Shown: positions 9,289-18,133 of the stretch, piece after piece
Numbering within the stretch: the stretch's first letter is position 1
How the letters are laid out: the number at the start of each line of letters is the position of its first letter
NCBI RefSeq assembly: GCF_000721105.1
Contig: NZ_JOEV01000028.1
Span: 62,001 to 126,000 of the forward strand
Length of the DNA stretch: 64,000 nucleotides
Reading direction: 5' to 3'
DNA from: Streptomyces cellulosae
GTDB lineage: Bacteria; Actinomycetota; Actinomycetes; Streptomycetales; Streptomycetaceae
The notes under the pieces: model-generated
Databases searched by the model: none
Told to the model about the DNA's origin: nothing
What the model saw: the letters and a program-made list of their open reading frames with translations, nothing else
Made by a program: the position numbers and the translations under genes

Positions 9289-10908
9289 ATGGTCAAGGCG
9301 CACGTGTCGACCCATGAGTGGGTTGCCGGAAGGTACCGACTCCTGGAGGTCCTGCACCGCGAGACCAACCGCGTCTGCTGGTACGGCGAGGACGTCACCA
9401 CCGGGCACCCCCGCCTGCTGACCGAGATCGGCCTGCCGGCCCACGCGGACCCGGAGAGTTCACGCCGGGCCACCGCCCGGGTCGTGCGGATGGCCGAGAC
9501 CATGGAGGTGCTGTGCCCGGGACGCGTGGCGACGGTCCTCGACGCCGTCGAGGCGGCCGGCACCCTGTGGATCGTCACCGAGTGGATCGAGGGCACGCCG
9601 CTGGGCGAACTCCTCGCCCAGCAGGGCACCTTCAACCACGTCCGGGCGGCCCGCGTCGGCCTGGAGATACTGGACGTGCTGGAGGCCGCCCACGGCGAGG
9701 GCATCACCCACGGCGAGCTCAGTCCGGGCCAGGTGTTCGTCAGGGACCAGGGCACCGTCGTCCTCACCGGCTTCGGGCTGACGGGCGCCACCCTGGCCCC
9801 CCGGGTCACGGCACCGGCGTACGCCTCCCCCGAACAGGCCCGCGACGAGCGCATCGGGCCGGCCGCCGACCTGTGGGCGCTGGGGGCGATCCTGTACACG
9901 ATGGTCGAGGGGCGCCCCCCGTTCCGCGACCGGGACCGGCCGGAGGCCACCCTGCGTTCGGTGGACCGGCTTCCGCTGCGCGCCGCGGTGCACGCCGGGC
10001 CGCTCGCCCCGACGGTGCAGGGGCTGCTGCGCAAGAACTCCCAGGAGCGGCTGACCCGCCCGGTGGTCCGCGAGGCACTCACCCGGGTCCTCAGCGAGGA
10101 TCCGGACGCGGCCCTGCGGGCACTGCCCAAGCCCCGGCTGCGCGGCCTGTACCAGTCGGGCCCGGTGTGGAGCAGGCGGACCATGGTCGTCGGCACCGCG
10201 CTGGCCGTCGTCACCGTGTCCGTCGCCGTGCTCGCCGTGACCCGTCAACTGCCGGGCACGGACACCTCCTCGGGCGGTCCGCGATCCCGACCGAGCGCCT
10301 CGGCCCCGGTCACCGACGAGCAGTCGTCCCTCCCGGCGGAGACACCACCGCCCCCGACGCGGACTTCCGCACCACCGCCCACGCCCACACCCACACCCAC
10401 ACGGACACCGACCAATTCCGCGTCCGACGCCCCACAGCCCTCCGGTTACCGTGAGTATCACTCGCCGGAGGGCTTCTCTGTGGCCCTCCCCGGCGGCTGG
10501 AGGCCGCTGAACACCACGCGCATGGGCGACCTCGCCTACCGCGTGATTCTCGGCAAGGAAGGCGATCCGCGCACGCTGGCCGTCACCTACAGCGAACGCG
10601 TGGGCCCGGATCCCGTCGCTGTCTGGCGCGACGACGTGGAACCGAACCTCAAGCAGGAGTACGGCGACTACCGGCGGATCGGCGAAATCCGCGCCACGAC
10701 GTACCAGGGGCGCAAGGCCGCCGACATGGAGTGGCTCGCGGACGACTCCGACGGCACCCGGGTGCGCACGTTCGGCCGCGGCTTCCTCATCGGGGAGGGG
10801 CGCAGCTTCTCGCTGCGCTGGACGACCCCGGCCACGGACTGGAACGACCCCGCGAACCAGGAGGCCCTGGACACCTTCCTGAGGACCTTCCGGCCGTCCT
10901 CCGACTGA
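9289..10908 (+). CDS. Membrane-anchored serine/threonine pseudokinase
   Basis: 539 aa from ATG 9289, seven bases after GCGAGG (ATG 9283 is also in frame). Residues 8-270 follow the Hanks kinase fold (RYRLLEVLHRET..., ASPEQARDE, DLWALGAILYTMVEGRPPF). Every catalytic element is missing: no Gly-rich loop, the VAVK lysine is Thr (RLLTEIG), HRD reads HGE (ITHGELSPGQVF) and DFG reads GFG. A transmembrane helix lies at about 298-320, then a Pro/Thr linker (330-385) and an extracellular domain (385-539, YHSPEGFSVALPGGW...) of the kind found on Streptomyces sensor kinases. It is likely a signalling scaffold rather than an enzyme. Confidence 0.88.
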   Translation: MVKAHVSTHEWVAGRYRLLEVLHRETNRVCWYGEDVTTGHPRLLTEIGLPAHADPESSRRATARVVRMAETMEVLCPGRVATVLDAVEAAGTLWIVTEWIEGTPLGELLAQQGTFNHVRAARVGLEILDVLEAAHGEGITHGELSPGQVFVRDQGTVVLTGFGLTGATLAPRVTAPAYASPEQARDERIGPAADLWALGAILYTMVEGRPPFRDRDRPEATLRSVDRLPLRAAVHAGPLAPTVQGLLRKNSQERLTRPVVREALTRVLSEDPDAALRALPKPRLRGLYQSGPVWSRRTMVVGTALAVVTVSVAVLAVTRQLPGTDTSSGGPRSRPSASAPVTDEQSSLPAETPPPPTRTSAPPPTPTPTPTRTPTNSASDAPQPSGYREYHSPEGFSVALPGGWRPLNTTRMGDLAYRVILGKEGDPRTLAVTYSERVGPDPVAVWRDDVEPNLKQEYGDYRRIGEIRATTYQGRKAADMEWLADDSDGTRVRTFGRGFLIGEGRSFSLRWTTPATDWNDPANQEALDTFLRTFRPSSD

Positions 10909-10997
10909 CGCGCGGGCCGCCCGGGCATCGACGGGCAACGATCGAGAGGGAGGCGATCGGCCCGTTTTCCCTCCCGCTCACCGGGGACCCAGCCCTT

Positions 10998-11969
10998 ATG
11001 GTGCAAATCGGATACACGATGATGACCGAGCAAGCCGGCCCCCGTGAGCTGGTCGACCATGTCGTCCGGGCCGAGGAGGCGGGCTTCGACTTCTCGGTGA
11101 CCTCGGACCACTACTTCCCCTGGCTGCGAACCCAGGGTCACTCGCCGTACGCGTGGAGTGTGCTGGGCGCGGCCGCCCAGGCGACCTCGCGCATTCCGCT
11201 GATGACGTACGTGACCTGTCCGACCCGCCGCTACCACCCGGCGGTGGTGGCACAGAAGGCGGCCACGATGCAGCTCCTGTCTCAGGGGCGCTTCCGGCTG
11301 GGGCTCGGCTCGGGCGAGAACCTCAACGAACACGTGGTGGGCGGCGGGTGGCCGTCCGCCGACGTACGGCACGAGATGCTCGAAGAGGCGGTGGACGTCA
11401 TCCGCGCTCTGTTCGAGGGCGGCCATGTGAACCGTCGAGGCAAGCACTTCGACGTCGAGTCGGCCCGGCTGTGGGACCTGCCCGACCAGCCGCCGCCGAT
11501 CGGTATCGCCGTCTCCGGCGAGCAGTCCTGCTCGCTCGCGGGCCGGCTGGCCGACCTGGTGATCGCCACCGAGCCCAAGGCGGGGCTCCTGGAGGCCTTC
11601 GACCGGCACGGCGGCCAGGGCAAGCCGCGGGTGGGCCAGGTGCCGGTGTGCTACGACCGCGACCGGGACGCGGCGATCAAGCGGGCGCACGCGCAGTTCC
11701 GCTGGTTCGGCAACGGCTGGAAGGTCAACTCCGAACTGCCGCACCCGGACGCCTTCGAGGCGGCCACCCAGTTCGTCACCCCCGACGACGTCGCCGACTC
11801 GATCCCGTGCGGCGACGACCCGGAGGCCTTCGTCGAGGCGGTACGGCCGTACGCCGAGGCGGGCTTCACCGAGATCGCCCTGGTGCAGATCGGCGGCGAG
11901 TCGCAGCCCGAGTACCTGGACTGGTCGGCGAAGACGCTGCTGCCCGCGCTGCACGACGCGCTGGACTGA
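10998..11969 (+). CDS. F420-dependent LLM class oxidoreductase
   Basis: 323 aa, ATG 10998; the next upstream candidates lack homology. It is a TIM-barrel luciferase-like protein of the F420-dependent glucose-6-phosphate-dehydrogenase-related group: GYTMMTEQAGPRELV at the N-terminus, SDHYFPW, PLMTYVTCPTRRYHPAVVA, GRFRLGLGSGENLNEHV and GIAVSGEQSCSLAGRLAD. The enzyme should use coenzyme F420 for hydride transfer. The substrate is not evident. It is not obviously part of an operon. Confidence 0.85.
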   Translation: MVQIGYTMMTEQAGPRELVDHVVRAEEAGFDFSVTSDHYFPWLRTQGHSPYAWSVLGAAAQATSRIPLMTYVTCPTRRYHPAVVAQKAATMQLLSQGRFRLGLGSGENLNEHVVGGGWPSADVRHEMLEEAVDVIRALFEGGHVNRRGKHFDVESARLWDLPDQPPPIGIAVSGEQSCSLAGRLADLVIATEPKAGLLEAFDRHGGQGKPRVGQVPVCYDRDRDAAIKRAHAQFRWFGNGWKVNSELPHPDAFEAATQFVTPDDVADSIPCGDDPEAFVEAVRPYAEAGFTEIALVQIGGESQPEYLDWSAKTLLPALHDALD

Positions 11970-12129
11970 CGACACGGGAGTCGCGGGGAGACCGCCCGGG
12001 GGGCCGCCGGGGTCGCGGGACACCACCGACGGCCGCAGGGGCCGCGGGGAACCGCCGACAGGTGCCATAGGCTTCCGACCTGCACACACCATTGGTGCGG
12101 TCCGACCAGCCTGCCCAGGAGAATCACCC

Positions 12130-13155
12130 GTGACCCTGTCGATCGTCCCGTCCGAGACGTCCCCCGTGCCCCTGTCCGACCTCGTGGCGCGGGACGCGCG
12201 TGAGTTCGGCGTCTACGCGCGCACCGGAGGATGGGCCTTCGCCCTGATGGTGGCGCGCAGCGTGCGCCCCGGCGGCCAGAGCGCCGACGAGACGCCCAAG
12301 GTGTCGGCGAAGGAGTTCGCCGAACTGGCCGGCTGCTCGCCCGAGCGCGTGATGCGCTACTACAAGGCGTGGGACCGGGCCGCCGACGACGGTCTCGTCC
12401 CGCACTTCGAGGCGCTGGCCCCCGGGCAGGAGGTGGAACTGCCGGACGCCGACGTGTGGCTGAGCTACTACGTCTCCCGCAGCAGCGCCGGCTCCGAGCG
12501 GGGCACCGCCATCGCGGAGGCCGCCGAGGCCGAGGGCATCCGGCCCACCAAGGCGCTGGAGGTCGCCGAGAACCCGACCGCGCTGCGCGCCGCGATCCTC
12601 GCCGACCCCTCCACCGCCCGCGCCGCCCGCCAGGCCCTCCTGGACCGGGTCCGCGAAGATCCGGAACTCCAGGCCGAGTTGGCGCGGGACGTCGTGCGCA
12701 CCGACGATCTGAAGAAGGCGGTCGCCAGCGAGAGCAGGTCGGCCGACCGGATCGGATACGTCCGTCAGATCGCCGAGTCGGGCCAGATCAAGACGCCGGC
12801 CGGGCAGACGGTCGACGCGCCCGTCGACATCCGCCAGGAGGCCGAGCGCCACCTCTCGCTCCTCGACGAGCTGGAGGAGGACGAGGACACCGGCGAGTGG
12901 GCCACCGAGGCCTACGACACCATGAAGTCGCTGGTCGTCGAGGCGGTGGAGGCAGACCCCGAACTGCGCGTCCAGGAACGGCGGACGAAGTTCTACACCA
13001 GCCTCCAGAAGGCCACCAAGGTCTTCGAGGAGCTCACCTTCGACGACGCCCAGGAGTTCTACGAGGACGACATGGTCCAGCAGCTGGAGGAACTCCAGCA
13101 GGCCATCGCCTCCTGCATCAGCTCGCTGCGCGGAGCACGCGGGAATCACCCGTAG
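12130..13155 (+). CDS. Conserved actinobacterial protein with HTH-like segment
   Basis: 341 aa, GTG at 12130 after AGGAGAA. Residues 55-85 (KVSAKEFAELAGCSPERVMR, then YYKAWDRA) look like a helix-turn-helix of ParB/KorB type, but I cannot name the family. The rest is acidic and helical (for example 245-265, LDELEEDEDTGEW) and ends in a Glu/Gln-rich segment that could be a coiled coil (QQLEELQQAIASCISSL). There is no signal peptide or membrane helix. A separate SsgA-like gene follows on the same strand after 68 bp. A role in DNA binding or development is a guess from these two observations. Confidence 0.75.
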   Translation: MTLSIVPSETSPVPLSDLVARDAREFGVYARTGGWAFALMVARSVRPGGQSADETPKVSAKEFAELAGCSPERVMRYYKAWDRAADDGLVPHFEALAPGQEVELPDADVWLSYYVSRSSAGSERGTAIAEAAEAEGIRPTKALEVAENPTALRAAILADPSTARAARQALLDRVREDPELQAELARDVVRTDDLKKAVASESRSADRIGYVRQIAESGQIKTPAGQTVDAPVDIRQEAERHLSLLDELEEDEDTGEWATEAYDTMKSLVVEAVEADPELRVQERRTKFYTSLQKATKVFEELTFDDAQEFYEDDMVQQLEELQQAIASCISSLRGARGNHP

Positions 13156-13223
13156 AGCTGAGCATCTTACGCGTGACGGGGGTACTAGAGGGCACTACGA
13201 CTGTTCTTCCCGGAGGCCCTCCA

Positions 13224-13649
13224 GTGAACTCGTTCGTGCACAAGACCCTCGTTGTGCAGCTGCAGACCGGCGGCACGGAACGCTGCCCTGTGCTCGCGCA
13301 CCTCAGCTACGACGCGGCGGACCCGTTCTCCGTCACCGCGGTGTTCAGCCACGACGGCCGGGTGCTCGCACGGTGGCGGCTGGACCGGGAGATGCTGACG
13401 GACGGTCTGGACCGTCCGGTCGGGGTGGGTGACGTGCGGATGCGCCCGGCGTCGACCGGAATGTGGGAGGAGCTGCGCGTCGAGTTCCTCGGCGACGCCC
13501 GCCCCGACGGCGGACGCCAGCGCGCCGTGGTGTTCGCGTGGGCCCCGGCGATCGCGGCCTTCCTTCGGGAGACCCGGGAGATCGTTCCGCCGGGCCGGGA
13601 GGAAGTCCGCGTCGACGACTTCCTCCAGGACGTCCTCGCCGGGGGCTGA
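13224..13649 (+). CDS. SsgA/SsgB-like sporulation and cell division protein (SALP)
   Basis: 141 aa, GTG at 13224 eight bases after CGGAGG. It matches the SsgA-like family over its length: LSYDAADPFSVTAVF, VLARWRLDREMLTDGL, PVGVGDVRMRP and a C-terminal WAPAIAAFLRET. SALPs are found in sporulating actinomycetes and control septum placement and peptidoglycan remodelling during sporulation. SsgB recruits FtsZ, but the present paralog cannot be assigned to one named SALP. It supports the identification as Streptomyces or a close relative. Confidence 0.88.
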   Translation: MNSFVHKTLVVQLQTGGTERCPVLAHLSYDAADPFSVTAVFSHDGRVLARWRLDREMLTDGLDRPVGVGDVRMRPASTGMWEELRVEFLGDARPDGGRQRAVVFAWAPAIAAFLRETREIVPPGREEVRVDDFLQDVLAGG

Positions 13650-13679
13650 GACGGGACGGGCGCCGACCCGCCCCGATCG

Positions 13680-14183
13680 TCACTTCGTCGTATGACGGCG
13701 CCTGATCAGCAACGGTACGACGAACCAGCACACCAGGTACCAGGCGACCACTCCCGTGACCAGATAGGGCACGTACGCGTTGTGCGTGGCCACCCTCAGG
13801 ATCAGCAGGAGCGCGGCCGTCATCGTGGTGAGCAGCAGCACCAGGCCGACGAAGGTCAGCCGTGAGGCCCACTCGACCGCCTGCGGTTTGACCCGCCGCC
13901 CGGCGACCAGGCGGTGCAGGGACACCGGGCCGATCAGGGCGCCGGTGGCGCACGCTCCCAGCACGACCGTCACGATGTAGATCGCCTTGTCGGTGTCCGC
14001 CAGGTCCGTGTACTTCGGTGTGAACACGACGGTCAACAGGAAGCCGAACAGGATCTGCACCCCCGTCTGGGCGACCCTGACCTCCTGGATGAGCTCCGAC
14101 CACTTCCGGTCGGCTCGCTCCTCCTCGGTCTCGTTGCGCCCCGTGTTCTTCTTCGTGTCCGCTGCGCTTCCGGTGGCCGACAA
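13680..14183 (-). CDS. Four-helix membrane protein of DUF6328 type
   Basis: 167 aa. I place the start at TTG 14183 because GGGGAGGAAAGC lies directly before it; no ATG or GTG has comparable support. The N-terminal 35 residues are charged (NETEEERADRKWSELIQEVR). Then come four hydrophobic segments: GVQILFGFLLTVVF, YIVTVVLGACATGAL, RLTFVGLVLLLTTMTAALLL and YLVTGVVAWYLVCWFVVPLL. The protein ends RRRHTTK. Function is unknown; it faces the SsgA-like gene convergently. Confidence 0.8.
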   Translation of the reverse strand: MSATGSAADTKKNTGRNETEEERADRKWSELIQEVRVAQTGVQILFGFLLTVVFTPKYTDLADTDKAIYIVTVVLGACATGALIGPVSLHRLVAGRRVKPQAVEWASRLTFVGLVLLLTTMTAALLLILRVATHNAYVPYLVTGVVAWYLVCWFVVPLLIRRRHTTK

Positions 14184-14327
14184 GCTTTCCTCCCCTGCCC
14201 GATCGAACTGGCACGTTCCTGTGCACCGTGTTCCCTGTTTCCCCCGTTCTTGACCGGTGGTGACATCAGTGGGAACAGGACGTGACACAACGTGTTTGCG
14301 ACCGGGCCGAACGGCAAAGCGGATCCC

Positions 14328-14771
14328 ATGACGGAATCGGACAAGCAGACGACGACCAGCAAGCAGACGACCAAGAAGACAGCAGCCGCCTCCGCCGCCT
14401 CCAAGGCACGGCAGAGCACGGACAAGGCGACGGCTCCGGCGACCGAGACCGCGCGGGCCGCCGCCGCGAAGACCGACGAGGCGGCCTCGGCGGCCAGGAC
14501 GGGCGCCCAGCGGGCGGCCGACGTCACGAGCACGGCCGCGCACACCGCGGCCAAGAGCGTGGAGACGGGACGCCAGGCGATCGTCTCGGCCTCGGGACAG
14601 GTGGCCGCCGGTGCCAGGACGGCGTGGACGGTGCTCAGCCACCGCAAGATCGTCGCCGCGGGCGTCGGAGCGGGCCTGACCGCGCTGAGCGCCGCGTCCT
14701 ACGCGGCGGGCCGCCGCGCCGAGCGCCACACCCAGGGGCCGATCACCCGCATGATCGGCGGCCGCATCTGA
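14328..14771 (+). CDS. Ala/Thr/Lys-rich protein with C-terminal hydrophobic segment
   Basis: 147 aa, ATG 14328. The first 95 residues are low complexity (Ala, Thr, Lys, Ser), predicted amphipathic helix like apolipoprotein or LEA-type proteins. Residues 108-128 (RKIVAAGVGAGLTALSAASY) are a weak transmembrane candidate, followed by a basic tail. It is divergent from the DUF6328-type membrane protein gene. No enzymatic motif is visible. The biased composition fits real coding with a clear start, but the function is unknown. Confidence 0.65.
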   Translation: MTESDKQTTTSKQTTKKTAAASAASKARQSTDKATAPATETARAAAAKTDEAASAARTGAQRAADVTSTAAHTAAKSVETGRQAIVSASGQVAAGARTAWTVLSHRKIVAAGVGAGLTALSAASYAAGRRAERHTQGPITRMIGGRI

Positions 14772-14827
14772 CGTGTGGGCGTCCGGGCGGGCTGTTTCAG
14801 CGATCACCGGACGGTTACACGGAGCGC

Positions 14828-14871
14828 GAGGCGGACGGCGTGACGGCTGCGGCCGTCACGCCGTCCGCCTC
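14828..14871. terminator. 20-bp perfect stem-loop
   Basis: Left arm 14828-14847, loop TGCG 14848-14851, right arm 14852-14871, with all 20 pairs matching. It stands 57 bp after one stop and 36 bp before the next start, both genes on the plus strand. It is best read as a strong factor-independent terminator without U-tract, or an mRNA end protector. Confidence 0.8.
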
Positions 14872-14906
14872 CCACGACATCAACCACCAGGGGAGTCCCG
14901 TAGACC

Positions 14907-15254
14907 ATGTCCCGCACCGAACTGACAGTCACCCTCAGCGGCGGCAGCGCCGCGGACGCGCTCACGGTCGTACGGACCCTGGAGCCCGTCTTCGGCGCCC
15001 CGAACGAGCTGCCGTCCGACGAGCAGGCCACCGTCCACACGGCCACCTTCGGCGGCGACACTCCCGAGTTGCCGCCCCGGCTCCCGCAGAGCGGCGTCGG
15101 TCACCTGTCCGCGCCGGTCACCGCCACCGTGCAGGGCACGCCGGAGGCCGTCGAGAAGGCGAGCGACACGCTGGCGCGCGCCTTCTCCGCAGACAACCAG
15201 GGAAGCGCGTCGGGCGACCAGGAGCGGGAGCGTCAGCTGCTCCTGCAGCCCTGA
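14907..15254 (+). CDS. Small hypothetical protein
   Basis: 115 aa, ATG 14907 behind CAGGGGAG. It starts MSRTELTVTLSGGSAADALT and continues with alternating hydrophobic strands (ATVHTATFGGD, VTATVQGTPEAVEKASDTL), ending in a hydrophilic tail rich in Glu, Gln and Arg. It resembles small alpha/beta proteins of unknown function in Streptomyces. There is no signal peptide, membrane segment or catalytic motif. It lies directly behind the strong stem-loop and so probably has its own promoter. Confidence 0.65.
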   Translation: MSRTELTVTLSGGSAADALTVVRTLEPVFGAPNELPSDEQATVHTATFGGDTPELPPRLPQSGVGHLSAPVTATVQGTPEAVEKASDTLARAFSADNQGSASGDQERERQLLLQP

Positions 15255-15273
15255 CCGGGCCGGCCCGCCCGCT

Positions 15274-16257
15274 CTACCAGCGGGCTTCCACCTGGTCCTT
15301 GATCCGCCGGTCGTAGAGGTCGCGGATCGCGGTGAGCGTCGCCTCGGGCAGCTCCGGCAGCCGGGCGGCGTCCGCGTTGGCGCGGGCCTGCTCGGGCGAG
15401 CGGGCACCGGGGATCACGGTGGTCACACCGGGCTGCTGGATGATCCAGCGCAGCGCCAGCTGGGCGGGGGTGTATCCCTCGGGTGCGAGGGCGGCGAACT
15501 CGGCGGCGGCCTCGACGCCCGTCGTGTAGTCCACGCCGGAGAAGGTCTCGCCCACGTCGAAGGACTCGCCGTGCCGGTTGTAGGCGCGGTGGTCGTTCTC
15601 CGGGAAGACGGTGTCCTCGGTGTACTTGCCGGACAGCAGGCCGGAGGCGAGCGGGACCCGGGCGATGATGCCGACGCCGGCCTCCCGGGCCGCGGGCAGC
15701 ACCTCGCGCAGGGGCTTCATCCGGAACGGGTTGAGGATGATCTGCACGCTCGCCACGCCCGGCCGGGCGATGGCGGTCAGGGCCTCCTGGCAGGTCTCCA
15801 CGCTGACGCCGTAGGCCGCGATGCGTTCCTCCTCGACCAGGGTGTCCAGGGCGTCGAAGACCTCGTCCGCGGAGTAGACGGGGGTCGGAGGGCAGTGCAG
15901 CTGGACCAGGTCGATGCGGTCGATGCCGAGGTTGCGTCGCGAACGGTCGTTCCAGGCACGGAAGTTGTCCAGGACGTAGTTCTCCGGGATCTGCTCGACC
16001 CGGCGGCCCATCTTCGTCGCGACCAGGACATGCAGGTCGGGGCGGCCGCTGAGGAAGCCGGCGATGGTCTGCTCGCTGCGTCCGTCGCCGTACACGTCCG
16101 CCGTGTCGAAGAAGCTGACCCCCGACTCGGCCGCCGTCTCCAGCACGGCCAGAGCTTCCTTGTCGTCGACGTCTCCCCAGTCGGCGCCGAGTTGCCAGGT
16201 ACCGAGGCCGACGACGGATGCGTGCTGCTGCGACCTACCGAATGTGCGCTCGTCCAT
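15274..16257 (-). CDS. Aldo/keto reductase
   Basis: 327 aa, ATG 16257. Standard (beta/alpha)8 NAD(P)H-dependent reductase: substrate/catalytic Asp-Tyr in FFDTADVYGDGRSEQ, Lys in VATKMGRR, His in LVQLHCPP, and the C-terminal cofactor segment TVIPGARSPEQARAN. It resembles actinobacterial YdhF/Tas-like general-stress reductases. It stands alone, convergent with the small gene at 14907 and divergent from the flavoprotein at 16394. Physiological substrate unknown. Confidence 0.9.
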   Translation of the reverse strand: MDERTFGRSQQHASVVGLGTWQLGADWGDVDDKEALAVLETAAESGVSFFDTADVYGDGRSEQTIAGFLSGRPDLHVLVATKMGRRVEQIPENYVLDNFRAWNDRSRRNLGIDRIDLVQLHCPPTPVYSADEVFDALDTLVEEERIAAYGVSVETCQEALTAIARPGVASVQIILNPFRMKPLREVLPAAREAGVGIIARVPLASGLLSGKYTEDTVFPENDHRAYNRHGESFDVGETFSGVDYTTGVEAAAEFAALAPEGYTPAQLALRWIIQQPGVTTVIPGARSPEQARANADAARLPELPEATLTAIRDLYDRRIKDQVEARW

Positions 16258-16393
16258 GGCGTCAGTCTGTCATCCGGTACAGGGACGCGCGGAACCAGAC
16301 GCTCCGCCCGGCCCATCCGGGAACTTTCACCCACACGAGTGAATGAGGGGACTCGGGGGCATGCACGTGTCAACGGGAGCCTAGCGTGAGCCC

Positions 16394-18118
16394 GTGACTG
16401 ATCGTTCAGCAAGCAACGTCCAGCGTGACGACCCGGCGTGGACCCGGCGCGGTCTGCTCCGTTCCGCCGCCGCACTGGCCGCCGTACCCCTGCTGGTGGC
16501 CGCGGACCCGGCCCAGGCCGCCGAACAGCTCCCTGATTTCCCGGTCGGCGTCGCCCTGTACCGGTCGGCGTACCGGAACTGGGTCGGCGAGATCGCCGCC
16601 GACGGACTGTGGGCCTGTGCCCCGACCGACGCCCGCCAGACCGTCGCCGTCGTCAACTGGGCCTGGCGACACGGCTGGACGGTACGCGCCCGCGGTTCCG
16701 CGCACGGCTGGTCACCGCTGACGATCACGGAGGGGACGCCCTCCGACGCGCCCGTCCTTCTCGTCGACACCGCCTTACATCTCACGGGCCTGGCACTGGA
16801 GTCGGGCTCCTCCGTCCGCGCGGGCACCGGCGTCACCCTGGAGGCGCTGCTGACCTTCCTGGAGGAGCGCGGCCTCGGTGTCACCGCCGCGCCGGCTCCG
16901 GGAGACCTCACCCTGGGCGGCGCCCTCGCGATCGACGCACACGGCACCGCCGTACCGGCCGCCGGTGAACAGCGGCTGCCGGGCCACACGTACGGCTCGC
17001 TCAGCAATCTCGTGCTGTCGCTGACGGCCGTGGTGTGGGACGAGGGCGGCGGCGCCTACGCCCTGCGCACCTTCCACCGCGACGAGGCGGACTGCGCGGC
17101 GCTGCTCACCCACCTCGGGCGGGCCCTGGTCACCGAGGTCGTGCTGCGGGTGGGCGCGAACAGCAACCTTCGGTGTGTGAGCCGTACGGACATCCCGGCC
17201 GGCGAGCTGTTCGCCGCGCCCGGCAGCGACGGCCGCACCCTCGCGAGCCACCTGGAGGAGGCCGGACGGGTCGAGGCGATCTGGTTCGCCTTCACCGAGT
17301 GCCCCTGGCTGAAGGTGTGGAGCGTGGCGCCGACGAAGCCGCTCACCTCCCGGCGCGTGACGTCGCCGTACAACTACCCGTTCTCCGACAACGTCCCGGC
17401 GCCAGTGGCGGACTTGGTGGGCCGGATGGTGTCGGACGCGGCCTGGTATCTGGCGCCGGTGCTCGGCAACGCGCAGTACGACGCCGCAGCGCTGGGGCTC
17501 GTGGCGACGCTGTCGGGCGACATCTGGGGACCGTCCAAGAACACGCTGCTCTACGTCAAGCCCACCACGCTCAGGGTCACCGCGAACGGCTACGCCGTGC
17601 TCACCACGCGCGACCAGGTCCAGCGCGTCGTCGCCGAGTTCACCTCTTACTACCGCGAGCGGCTCACGGCGTACGCGGCCCAGGGCCGTTTCCCGGTCAA
17701 CGGCACCGTCGAGATCCGCGTGACCGGGCTCGACGACCCGGCCGACGCGGAGGTGGACGGGGCCCGCGCCCCGCTGCTGTCGGCGCTGCGGCCGAGCGCG
17801 GAGCATCCCGAATGGGACACGGCCGTCTGGCTGGACGTGCTGACACTGCCGGGCACGCCGTACGCCGAGCGGTTCCTGCGCGAACTGGAGCGGTTCCTGC
17901 TGCGGACGTACGACGGCGGGTACGCCCGCACGCGGGTCGAGTGGTCCAAGGGCTGGGCGTACACCGAGGAGGACGTGTGGGACGACGAGGAGGTGATCGG
18001 CACCACGGTGCCCGCCTCGTTCGGCGAGGCCGTGTGGGGACAGGCGGCCGGGACCCTGGACCGGCTCGACCCCTACCGCGTCTTCGACAACGCCTTCCTG
18101 GACCGCCTGTTCCGGTGA
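16394..18118 (+). CDS. Secreted FAD-linked oxidase, class II cholesterol-oxidase-like
   Basis: 574 aa, GTG 16394. A twin-arginine signal is present ([20 protein letters not shown]). Next comes a vanillyl-alcohol-oxidase-type FAD domain with ARGSAHGWSPL, where the His corresponds to the covalent FAD attachment site of Brevibacterium type II cholesterol oxidase. The remainder (about 230-574) matches the cholesterol-oxidase substrate-binding domain family (AIWFAFTECPWLKVW, GPSKNTLLYVKPTTLRVTANG, ARTRVEWSKGWAY). Family members oxidise cholesterol to cholestenone with release of H2O2, but related proteins of unknown substrate are common. Export by Tat after flavin loading is expected. Confidence 0.85.
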   Translation: MTDRSASNVQRDDPAWTRRGLLRSAAALAAVPLLVAADPAQAAEQLPDFPVGVALYRSAYRNWVGEIAADGLWACAPTDARQTVAVVNWAWRHGWTVRARGSAHGWSPLTITEGTPSDAPVLLVDTALHLTGLALESGSSVRAGTGVTLEALLTFLEERGLGVTAAPAPGDLTLGGALAIDAHGTAVPAAGEQRLPGHTYGSLSNLVLSLTAVVWDEGGGAYALRTFHRDEADCAALLTHLGRALVTEVVLRVGANSNLRCVSRTDIPAGELFAAPGSDGRTLASHLEEAGRVEAIWFAFTECPWLKVWSVAPTKPLTSRRVTSPYNYPFSDNVPAPVADLVGRMVSDAAWYLAPVLGNAQYDAAALGLVATLSGDIWGPSKNTLLYVKPTTLRVTANGYAVLTTRDQVQRVVAEFTSYYRERLTAYAAQGRFPVNGTVEIRVTGLDDPADAEVDGARAPLLSALRPSAEHPEWDTAVWLDVLTLPGTPYAERFLRELERFLLRTYDGGYARTRVEWSKGWAYTEEDVWDDEEVIGTTVPASFGEAVWGQAAGTLDRLDPYRVFDNAFLDRLFR

Positions 18119-18133
18119 GCCGCTCCCCCGCGG

